A stretch of DNA of 64,000 nucleotides from Bacteroidales bacterium (lineage in GTDB: Bacteria > Bacteroidota > Bacteroidia > Bacteroidales > UBA12077). The stretch's first letter is position 1. Each line of letters begins with the position of its first letter. Position numbers and translations under genes: made by a program. The notes below the pieces were generated by a model that was not told where the DNA came from, did no database searches, and worked only from the letters and a program-made list of their open reading frames with translations. The stretch is taken from the NCBI GenBank assembly GCA_013138975.1, contig WTBR01000011.1:1-64000 (forward strand). The letters are read 5' to 3'. Shown in pieces: positions 20,216-28,715 of the stretch.

Positions 20216-20992
20216 ATGAAATTATCTGTTTTAACAGAAAATACAGCATCAGCTAAATTTAAAGCTGAACACGGATTGTCATATTTAATTGAACACGATA
20301 CTCAAATATTATTTGATTCGGGGCATTCCGATATGTTTTTGCAAAATGCAAAAATATTAAATGTAGATATTAATCAGATTGATACAGTAGTTTTAAGTCA
20401 TGGACATTGGGATCATGGTAATGGACTTAAATATATTAAAGATAAAAAGCTGATATGCCATCCGGGAATATTTCAAAAACGATACCAAAAAAATGGCGAT
20501 GAAAATATTGGACTTGATTTATCCTTTGATGAGCTAAAAAAGAGATTTGAAATTATTACATCAACAGAATCTTATAAAGTATCAGAAAATATTATTTTCT
20601 TAGGAGAAATACCACGCTTAAATTCTTTCGAATCGAAAACAACAACATTTGTTTTAGAAAATAACGAAGACGATTTTATAATTGATGACTCAGGATTAGT
20701 CATACAATTAAATAACGAAATAGTAATTGTTTCCGGTTGTGCACACTCAGGAATTTGTAATATGATAGAACATGCCAAAAAGATAACAGGAATTAGCAAA
20801 ATTAGGGCAGTAATTGGCGGATTTCATTTAAAATATAATAACTATCAAACTCAAGCAACAATAGAATATCTTAAAACTCAGGATATAGAAGAATTGTATC
20901 CGTCGCATTGCACCGAATTGCCCGCTTTAAGCGCTTTTCAAAACGAATTTAATATTAAGCAACTAAAATCAGGAATGATATTGAACTTTTAA
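20216..20992 (+). CDS. MBL-fold metallohydrolase (COG1237-like)
   Basis: LSHGHWDHGNGL; GCAHSGICNMIEHAKKITG; IGGFHL. Confidence 0.85.
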   Translation: MKLSVLTENTASAKFKAEHGLSYLIEHDTQILFDSGHSDMFLQNAKILNVDINQIDTVVLSHGHWDHGNGLKYIKDKKLICHPGIFQKRYQKNGDENIGLDLSFDELKKRFEIITSTESYKVSENIIFLGEIPRLNSFESKTTTFVLENNEDDFIIDDSGLVIQLNNEIVIVSGCAHSGICNMIEHAKKITGISKIRAVIGGFHLKYNNYQTQATIEYLKTQDIEELYPSHCTELPALSAFQNEFNIKQLKSGMILNF

Positions 20993-20999
20993 AAAGCCT

Positions 21000-21848
21000 A
21001 TGAAGACCTACCTAGAATGTATTCCCTGTTTTATGTATCAGGCATACAGAACAGCTACAATAGCTACTGATGATGAAAGTAAAATTAAAAAAGTGCTTGA
21101 TGACGTCGGTGAAATGATTAAAAATATTCCTATGGATAAAACACCACCCGAGATAGGAAATATTGTTTACCAAAAGATTAGAGAAATAACAGGGAATAAC
21201 GATCCGTATAGCAAAATAAAAGCTGCTAATATAAATGAAGCATTGGAGCTTTATCCAAAGCTTAAAGAGATTATTAAAAATTCTGACGATAGTTTATTAA
21301 CAGCCATTCGTATTGCAATAGCAGGAAATGTTATCGACCTGGGAGTACAAAAAGAGTTTAATATTAAAGAGGATATTCAGAAAATCTTAAAACAAGAATT
21401 TGCAGTTTTTAATTATGATGAATTTAAGACGCATCTGGAAAAAGCCAAATCGATACTTTACCTTGGTGATAATGCCGGAGAATCTGTTTTTGACAGATTA
21501 TTAATTGAAGAGATTAATAAACCTGTTGTTTTTGCAGTACGCGAAATACCTGTGATAAACGATTGTATTATTCAAGACGCCATTGATTCCGGGATAGATA
21601 AAGTTGCAGAGATAATATCTTCAGGTAGTACTGCACCTGCCACAATTCTAAGTTTATGTAATCCCGAATTTCTCGAAAAATTTAAAAATGCCGATTTAGT
21701 TATTAGCAAAGGACAGGGTAATTACGAAGGATTATCAGAAGAGAGTCGATCAGTATTTTTTATGCTAAAAGCTAAATGTAAAGTTATTGCCAGAAATCTG
21801 AATGTAAATGAAGATGATATAGTTTTAAAAGGAATTAATTTAAACTAA
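21000..21848 (+). CDS. DUF89/ARMT1-like damage-control phosphatase
   Basis: CIPCFMYQAYRTA; LYLGDNAGESVFDRLLIEE; ISKGQGNYEGLSE. Confidence 0.85.
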   Translation: MKTYLECIPCFMYQAYRTATIATDDESKIKKVLDDVGEMIKNIPMDKTPPEIGNIVYQKIREITGNNDPYSKIKAANINEALELYPKLKEIIKNSDDSLLTAIRIAIAGNVIDLGVQKEFNIKEDIQKILKQEFAVFNYDEFKTHLEKAKSILYLGDNAGESVFDRLLIEEINKPVVFAVREIPVINDCIIQDAIDSGIDKVAEIISSGSTAPATILSLCNPEFLEKFKNADLVISKGQGNYEGLSEESRSVFFMLKAKCKVIARNLNVNEDDIVLKGINLN

Positions 21849-21854
21849 AACAAT

Positions 21855-22571
21855 ATGAAAAAAGGTAATTTAAATTTTCTAATAGATGGAATTATGTTTT
21901 TGTTAATGGCTTTGTTAACAGGAATAGGTTTTCTTATTAAATATGTTTTATTGCACGGAGAAGACCGATGGATAAAATACGGCAGGAATGTGGATATGTC
22001 TTATTTAGGATTAGATCGACATGCATGGGGTAAAATTCACCTTATAGTTGCACTTCTTTTAATTGCTTTTTTAGCCTTACATATTATTTTGCATTGGAGA
22101 CTTACAGAATGCTTATTTAAAAACCTATTTACAAATAAGAGCCTTAAACGATCAATACTTATTGTTTTTATAATATTAACAGTGATTCTTACTGTTTTTC
22201 CTTTTTTAATTCGTCCTGAAGTTAGTGAACTTGCACCCGGCAAAGAACGATTTAAAATTTATGCAGAACATACAAATGCAGATTCCTCTGTGGTAATAGA
22301 AAAATTAAATCATTTTGAAAGTTCTATTTTGGTAAAAGTTGAGGAAAAACATGCAGACGAACATCATCATATTGATACTTCAATTGAAGTTAAAGGATAT
22401 ATGACATTACTAGAAGTAAGTAATAAATACAATGTATCTTGTGATTTAATAAAAGAGAAATTAAAGATTCCTGAATTCATTACCAATAATAGTAAATTAG
22501 GATTTCTACGAAAACAATATAATTTTAAAATGAGCGATGTGGAATTAATTATTTATAAGCATAAAAACTAA
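21855..22571 (+). CDS. DUF4405-like membrane protein
   Basis: TM helices with WGKIHLIVALLLIAFLALHIILHWR. Confidence 0.65.
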   Translation: MKKGNLNFLIDGIMFLLMALLTGIGFLIKYVLLHGEDRWIKYGRNVDMSYLGLDRHAWGKIHLIVALLLIAFLALHIILHWRLTECLFKNLFTNKSLKRSILIVFIILTVILTVFPFLIRPEVSELAPGKERFKIYAEHTNADSSVVIEKLNHFESSILVKVEEKHADEHHHIDTSIEVKGYMTLLEVSNKYNVSCDLIKEKLKIPEFITNNSKLGFLRKQYNFKMSDVELIIYKHKN

Positions 22572-22581
22572 ATTAACTATC

Positions 22582-23028
22582 ATGAAAACAACTAAAATTG
22601 GAATAATTATTTGTGATAGATATCACACTTGTGGTGGAGGTAAATGCTTTAAATCTTTAAAAAACAGAGAAGGAGCTTTTAGTATTTATAGCAAAGAAGA
22701 AGAACTTGAAATTGTGGGCTATTCAACTTGTGGAAGCTGCCCGGGCGGAAATATAGAGTATGTACCCGATGAGATGATAAAAAATGGAGCAGAAGTAATA
22801 CATCTGGCAACAGGATTAATTGTTGGCTATCCTCCATGTCCTCGAATCACTCAGTTTAAAGAATTTATCGAAGAAAAATATAAAGTAAAAGTAGTTTATG
22901 GTACACACCCAATTCCTCAAAAGTATTTTGAGACACATTCAGACTTAGGAACCTGGAAGTCTGAAAAATGGGCTAAGATTATTGAACCTACATTATCAAA
23001 TAAGGAAACGCGTTTGTCATATAATTAG
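22582..23028 (+). CDS. CGGC domain-containing protein
   Basis: DRYHTCGGGKCFKSL; STCGSCPGGNIEYVPDEM; GYPPCPRI. Confidence 0.85.
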   Translation: MKTTKIGIIICDRYHTCGGGKCFKSLKNREGAFSIYSKEEELEIVGYSTCGSCPGGNIEYVPDEMIKNGAEVIHLATGLIVGYPPCPRITQFKEFIEEKYKVKVVYGTHPIPQKYFETHSDLGTWKSEKWAKIIEPTLSNKETRLSYN

Positions 23029-23077
23029 TAAATAATTTAATAGGTTGGTTTGCAATTGCCAGTTGCATTGAGAATCT

Positions 23078-23381
23078 ACTGACGGGTTAACCCGTCAGTT
23101 TCCAGTCAACGTATATCTAATAACAGGCATATTGCTAATTACTGAGGGGTTTACCCCTTAGTCTGAAATCAAATTATTTGAAAGATGCATTGTTAATGCT
23201 ACCAACGGGTTAACCCGTTGGTTTGTGTATATCTACTAACAGGTATATTGCCAATCTCACAGTCTGTAATCAAATTAAATCTACCCATGTGTTATTACAG
23301 AGGGGTTAACCCCTCTGTTTCTACTCAACGTATATCTAACTACAGACATATTGCTAATCACTGACGGGTTAACCCGTCAGT
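23078..23381. repeat. Array of 22-bp REP-like palindromes (~63-bp period)
   Basis: ACTGACGGGTTAACCCGTCAGT (23078, 23360), ACTGAGGGGTTTACCCCTTAGT (23141), ACCAACGGGTTAACCCGTTGGT (23201), ACAGAGGGGTTAACCCCTCTGT (23297), with conserved spacer GTATATCTAAYTACAGRCATATTGCTAAT. Confidence 0.9.
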
Positions 23382-23447
23382 TTTCTTTCTTCTACTCTGT
23401 TTTCTATGATACTAACCCCTTTGTTTTTTCTTCCCCTCTGTTTTCTC

Positions 23448-23708
23448 TGATACTATGACTCCTCCACAATTTTTATTTCCTCATCGCTTAAGTCATAAAG
23501 TTGATATACCATTTGGTCAATTTCTTTATCGGTTTTATCGATATCGGATTTTAGGCTTTGAGCTTCAGCTTTTTTTGTTTCGAAAAGCTCCATCCACTCC
23601 ATTTCATCCGACTTACTAAGTTTTTCGGCACCTACTTTTTTTATGGCTTTATTAAGCTCAGTAATAAATTCGGCAAAGCTTAGTTCGTGCCAGTTTTGGA
23701 GTTTTTTG
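23448..23708 (-). pseudogene. Duplicated 3' end of the adjacent RM gene (copy of 23859-24119)
   Basis: Near-identical ~260-bp direct repeat, offset 411 bp, encoding LSFAEFITELNKAIKK...DEEIKIVEES*. Confidence 0.85.
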
Positions 23709-23727
23709 CAAGGAGGTAGTTCATTTT

Positions 23728-23849
23728 ACCAATGGGTTAACCCATCGGTTTCTTCTAGATATCTGCACAACACTGACGGGTTAACTCGTTGGTGTGTGTA
23801 TATCTAACTACAGACATATTGCTAATCACTGACGGGTTAACCCGTCAGT
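23728..23849. repeat. Second REP-like palindrome block between the 3'-end duplications
   Basis: ACCAATGGGTTAACCCATCGGT (23728), CTGACGGGTTAACTCGTTGG (~23773), ACTGACGGGTTAACCCGTCAGT (23828). Confidence 0.85.
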
Positions 23850-23863
23850 TTTCTTCTATGATA

Positions 23864-26800
23864 CTATGACTCCTCCACAATTTTTATTTCCTCATCGCTT
23901 AAGTCATAAAGTTGATATACCATTTGGTCAATTTCTTTATCGGTTTTATCGATATCGGATTTTAGACTTTGTGCTTCAGCTTTTTTTGCTTCGAAAAGCT
24001 CCATCCACTCCATTTCATCCGACTTACTAAGTTTTTCGGCTCCTGCTTTTTTTATGGCTTTATTAAGCTCAGTAATAAATTCGGCAAAGCTAAGTTTGTG
24101 CCAGTTTTGGAGTTTTTTGGGTAGGGTCTCTAGTTGAAATTGGGATTGGAGGTATTTTGTGAAATTAGATAAATTACTTTGTTGTTGCTTTGTTGTATTT
24201 ATCATATGTTCAACAAACTTTTTTAAATTAGTTTGTGATAAATTGGGTATGGGAATTTGTCCAAAATATTTCCAAATTAGTTGATAGCCATTTTGAATTT
24301 GAGTACAATACTTATTGATTAACCACCAACCCAATTTTGAATTAAATATACCTAATAAGGCTTTATTATCTGTTGGAATTATCCACATAGAATCATTACA
24401 ATATAAGCCCTCTTCATCATAAATAAAACAAGGTTTTATTTGAAATTTTTGATACATTATCTTGGGTTTCATAAACTCTCTATAATATACAATTGCATCT
24501 TGAGTTTCAAACCACTTATTATTTGTCTTTTTCCTACTTCCTTTTTCTCCAGATTGTTCTAAACGGTTTTTACCAAAAGTAAGTAAATGTTCTTTTATTG
24601 ATTGATAATTTTCTATATCTAAATTTAATGCAGGTAAGGTTCCTATTAAATAACTGTTCTTTGAAATACCGTACCATGGAATAATATCCCTACCTCGTAA
24701 TACGGGTTTAATTAAACATTCGGCTTTAGAGTCTTTGTTAATTATATGTTGCTTTATTTCCTCGTCTATTAGAAATGCTTCCGTTAAACCAGTTAGAACA
24801 CCTCGATAAGATTGCCCACCAATAAATTCAGAAAGTGTTTGACAATTAATTTTAAGTCGCTCAAGCAAGTCCTTTTCTTTTCCTGAAGAAATTACCCAAG
24901 TCTCACCATTAAATGATGATACATCAAAAGACTCAGCATTTTTAGATACATTATAATTAAAATCAAAAGCATTTTTTTTATCTAAGATTGAAACTGAAAA
25001 TTGTTTTTGCGGTGCGGATTTTTTAGCAATAAAAATGCAAGGATACGTAGTAGCTCCAGCGAAAATTTGAATATCCCCAAAATCAACCAGACTAATCAAA
25101 TTTTGAGTTAGCAGAAATTCTCTTAATGATTTGCCATAACCAGCTTGTAACCATTTATTTGGCATAATGTATGAAACAATTCCATTTTCTTTTAAAACAT
25201 CAAAACCTTTCTCAACAAAAATGCTATAAATGTCACCGCGTTTATCGAACGTTTTGTAATTGCTTTTTTCTAGAGCTTTTGAAATATCTTTTATTTTTTC
25301 TAAATGTACATACGGCGGATTCCCGATCACCACATCAAAGCCCCCTTTGTATTCGGTTCGGAATGCTTGTTCCCGGCTGCACATTATTTCATTTATCAGA
25401 TGGCTTAGCCCGTCTGAGTGTACAGGCAGTTGGTGCTTTTCCCTATTTGTTTTTATGTATTTAATCGTATTTTGCATTTGGCTATCATCCGTAATTTCTA
25501 CTTTGTAGAAACTCTTTGCCCAAAATTTTTGTTTAGTACCATCCGAGTACTCCGGTTTTTGGCTATCTACTGTCGGGTTTACCCGACGGTTATACAAATA
25601 TGCCGATTGCCCTTTAAGTAATCGCATGGAATTGCTTAGTTCCTCAGGATCGCAAACAATAATAGCATGTACATGATCTTCCGATATATTATATGCAAGA
25701 ACATTTATTGATTTTTCGTGTGCAACTTGCCTTATACAATCCGTAATAATTTCTTCTTCCTGTAATTCCAATTTAGGATAAGTACGGGCTATAAATCCTT
25801 CACCCTTATTATAACGACGGGTAAACCCGTCCGTAGCATCAACATACCTGGAATTATGAATTGCAAAAACCACATGAAATGCTTTTTTCTCTTTTTGTTT
25901 AAAAATCTCGGGGAATTCGTTTTGCCAATTAAACGCTTTATCACCCGCAACAGCTTTACTATCGATAAGTGAATTTCCACATTTAATATTATTGCTTAGA
26001 ATATTTAATTTCCTGCGTGGCTGAGCGGTTCGTAACCATAATGAGAGTTTGGCTATTTCAACGGATTCTTCGTTTAAATCGACACCGAAAATATTATTTT
26101 CGAGAACTGTATTTTCAATGTTTGGGAATACAAATCCACCACCCAATAATTTGGTCTGTAACTCATCAATATATTCATGCTCTTTTATCAGAAAATCTAA
26201 TGCTTGATTTAAAAATGCTCCTGAGCCACAAGCCGGATCGAGAATAGTGAGGCTAAGCATCCATTCACGATAAGTTTCCAGTTTTTGCTGTAAAGCTTGT
26301 AAGGTTTTTGTGGGGCGTCCCTTACGACTTTTGAAATATTCTTCTTCATCAATATCAAGCTCTGTTTTTTTCTCAGCACATAATTTACCAACAGTATTAT
26401 CAACTATATATTTAGTAATGTACTTTGGTGTGTAAAATACACCATCTTTTTTGCGTTTTGTGGTTTGTTTATCAAACTCTACACCCTCAATCTCTGCATT
26501 TATACTTTCTATCTCGTTAAGTGAGTTTTCGAAAATATGTCCCAGAATATTAACATCAACCTGACTTTCGAAATCGTAATCGGATAGAGCCTTAGTGTGT
26601 TTGTATAAAAGATGATCATCTAAAATTAAGCTGTCGAGCACAGAATCGGGTTTGAACAAACCCCCATTGTAAGCAAATATTTCAGCCTTTTTATCTGTTC
26701 CCTTTCTACCTTTGTCAAGATATTTAAAATAAAGCTTGAAACGATTATACAAAGGCACTTCAGCATCTAAATCACTTAACTTTTTCCAATCTTCTAAAAT

Positions 26801-27616
26801 TTTTAAGGTAGAGTTTGGTGGCAGCAAACCCCTATCCTCAGCAAAAAATATAAATAAAAAACGATCTATTAATTTCTGTGATTTTTTAAATAATGTAAGT
26901 TTTATATTCTTAGTTGCTCTCTCAGTATCTTCTTTTTGTAATTCGCTTCGAAAAACTTCGTTCTTCATGTTTTCTTTTACCAAATCGCGATAAAGCTCAC
27001 GTTTGAAAAGTGAATAGTTAGCATAGAATTTTTTGGTAATACTTTCTTCCTCTACAATCGAGTCTTGCTTGATTCTTAAAGGAATATTATTAATTATATT
27101 TTCCTTATGTAAACATAAATAGAGAAGTGCAAATTGTTGTTGATTTAATGCGAATAAATCGAACTCCTCAAAATCAACAGCATTATTTATATAAAAACGC
27201 AGTTTCTCGAAATTGGAAGTAATAACATAAACACACCCCGATTGATTTGCTTTATAGTCAAAGGCTTGTTGGCGAATCTTTTCCAGATCCTTTGTTTTAG
27301 TACTTTTAAGCTCGATTACAGCTAATGCTATACCATCTTTAAGAATTGCACCATCAGCTTTTTTTGCTCCCTTTTCGTTTTTTAATTCTGTAGTAAGATT
27401 AAAATTTGGGTTCGGATTTAGTGTATAGTCAAATACATTCACAAAGAGTTCACGCAAAAATCCTTCTTGGAATTGTTCCTCCTTGCTTTCTCTTATATTT
27501 TGTTGAATTGTTGGATTATGGAAGTATTTCTGATACCTCTTAAAAGCTTTCTCTACTTCCTTAATATCCTGTAGTTTGATATAGTTTTTCTCAACTGATT
27601 TTTGAAATAAGCTCAT
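23864..27616 (-). CDS. Type IIG (Eco57I-like) restriction-modification enzyme with inserted HUH/Y1 transposase-like domain
   Basis: N-terminal PD-(D/E)XK-like KKADGAILKDGIALAVIELKS; MTase motif I ILDPACGSGAFL; motif IV VVIGNPPY; between them EDHVHAIIV (HUH) and NTIKYIKTNREKHQL. Confidence 0.85.
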   Translation of the reverse strand: MSLFQKSVEKNYIKLQDIKEVEKAFKRYQKYFHNPTIQQNIRESKEEQFQEGFLRELFVNVFDYTLNPNPNFNLTTELKNEKGAKKADGAILKDGIALAVIELKSTKTKDLEKIRQQAFDYKANQSGCVYVITSNFEKLRFYINNAVDFEEFDLFALNQQQFALLYLCLHKENIINNIPLRIKQDSIVEEESITKKFYANYSLFKRELYRDLVKENMKNEVFRSELQKEDTERATKNIKLTLFKKSQKLIDRFLFIFFAEDRGLLPPNSTLKILEDWKKLSDLDAEVPLYNRFKLYFKYLDKGRKGTDKKAEIFAYNGGLFKPDSVLDSLILDDHLLYKHTKALSDYDFESQVDVNILGHIFENSLNEIESINAEIEGVEFDKQTTKRKKDGVFYTPKYITKYIVDNTVGKLCAEKKTELDIDEEEYFKSRKGRPTKTLQALQQKLETYREWMLSLTILDPACGSGAFLNQALDFLIKEHEYIDELQTKLLGGGFVFPNIENTVLENNIFGVDLNEESVEIAKLSLWLRTAQPRRKLNILSNNIKCGNSLIDSKAVAGDKAFNWQNEFPEIFKQKEKKAFHVVFAIHNSRYVDATDGFTRRYNKGEGFIARTYPKLELQEEEIITDCIRQVAHEKSINVLAYNISEDHVHAIIVCDPEELSNSMRLLKGQSAYLYNRRVNPTVDSQKPEYSDGTKQKFWAKSFYKVEITDDSQMQNTIKYIKTNREKHQLPVHSDGLSHLINEIMCSREQAFRTEYKGGFDVVIGNPPYVHLEKIKDISKALEKSNYKTFDKRGDIYSIFVEKGFDVLKENGIVSYIMPNKWLQAGYGKSLREFLLTQNLISLVDFGDIQIFAGATTYPCIFIAKKSAPQKQFSVSILDKKNAFDFNYNVSKNAESFDVSSFNGETWVISSGKEKDLLERLKINCQTLSEFIGGQSYRGVLTGLTEAFLIDEEIKQHIINKDSKAECLIKPVLRGRDIIPWYGISKNSYLIGTLPALNLDIENYQSIKEHLLTFGKNRLEQSGEKGSRKKTNNKWFETQDAIVYYREFMKPKIMYQKFQIKPCFIYDEEGLYCNDSMWIIPTDNKALLGIFNSKLGWWLINKYCTQIQNGYQLIWKYFGQIPIPNLSQTNLKKFVEHMINTTKQQQSNLSNFTKYLQSQFQLETLPKKLQNWHKLSFAEFITELNKAIKKAGAEKLSKSDEMEWMELFEAKKAEAQSLKSDIDKTDKEIDQMVYQLYDLSDEEIKIVEES
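25349..25903 (-). mobile_element. In-frame HUH/Y1_Tnp (RAYT/IS200-like) domain within the RM gene
   Basis: ~185 aa between FNWQNEFPEIFK and GGFDVVIGNPPYV containing KKAFHVVFAIHNSRY, EDHVHAIIV, MRLLKGQSAYLYNRR, FWAKSFYKVEI, KYIKTNREKH. Confidence 0.75.
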
Positions 27617-28225
27617 CTATTGGTTATTTTCTTTAGAATCACCAAATTAATATTTTTTGTGGATGAAATACTATAAAAGTAAAATGCATTTATTTTAGAA
27701 ATTGTTGGTTTTTTGATTGCGTTTAATTATGGAAGTATAATTCAATGAAATCCAATGAATTAAATCTTGAAAAAATTGATTTATAAAATTGGGTTTCGTA
27801 TATTTACTACGATGTTCATATCAATTTGTAATGAAAAAGATTCTAAGGTAGATAACAAATATAACGAATTAACAATCTTGTTTAAGAATTATATAAGTTG
27901 GAATAAAGTGGTTTTAGGTTCTATGTTTTATTTATATTTTGAATGTGTATGCTGCAAACAGTATCATTTGTAAAGCTTTCTCAAGGATTTGCACAGAAAG
28001 CCCCACAAGAATTAAAACAGAGGCGCACTCAGTGCTTTTTCACCGACTTTCTGATTGAAAATCATTTGATTGCCAAAATTGTATTTTCCTTACATTTCCA
28101 GATATCTCTTATTAATCTATTGAAAGTAAATCATTCTGGTAAATGAAATGGTATTGTGTATGTATAAGAAAATTAGATTTACTTAAATAGTGGTAAAAAA
28201 TATAGATTAAATATTAGAATAATTC

Positions 28226-28363
28226 CTTAAATCCGCAAAGCGTGGTACGGATTTATTAAAAATAAGTAAGTTGATTATAATTTCATGTCATTTATATTAG
28301 TTTACCGTGGCATGCATAATTACTTAATATTTAAATAAATGAAAAGTTACTTGCGGATATTAG
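28226..28363. repeat. Interspersed repeat with CTTAAATCCGCAAAG...TTGCGGATATTAG ends (copy 2)
   Basis: Imperfect terminal inverted repeats; shared sequence with 15735-16001. Confidence 0.55.
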
Positions 28364-28513
28364 GTATTTAGAAGATAAAAAAATGGAAGAATAGCAATTT
28401 GCTTATTTAAATATGGATTGAATGTAATTGCTTATTTTATTTTAAAATCAATTTATAATCAGGGATTTAAGAGCGGTGTTTAAATTTCGTCATGTGCTTA
28501 AATCTTATTAAAT

Positions 28514-28670
28514 AGTGTCAGCAAGAAAACAGCCTTTTTTTCAAGTCTTTGATAAGAAAACGTCAAAGACAAGGCTTTCGAAGTGTTGAAAGCCAAGGAG
28601 TTTACTTTTGTAAGTGACTGTTTTCAACGCGAGAGTAACGCAGTATTTGGTGTTTTCTTGCAAAGACTAA
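28514..28670. repeat. GCAAGAAAAC-TIR structured repeat, copy A
   Basis: AGTGTCAGCAAGAAAAC...GTTTTCTTGCAAAGACTAA; internal hairpins GTCTTTGA...TCAAAGAC and GGCTTTC...GAAAGCC; conserved CGAGAGTAACGCAG. Confidence 0.75.
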
Positions 28671-28715
28671 ATCAACAATAGTTTTTATCTGCTTAATTAA
28701 ATAATAATAATACAG

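Noticed and set aside
23078-23849. CRISPR array
   Set aside because: The periodic units are palindromes with conserved spacers; there are no unique spacers and no cas genes. REP-like elements explain them better.
25171-26993. Plus-strand ORFs opposite the RM gene (25171..25464, 25260..25508, 25418..25621, 26017..26247, 26736..26993)
   Set aside because: Short, no motifs, all lie within the well-supported minus-strand coding sequence.
27767-28146. Small ORFs 27767..27973 and 27943..28146
   Set aside because: No coding-like motifs, AT-rich intergenic sequence next to repeats; insufficient support.
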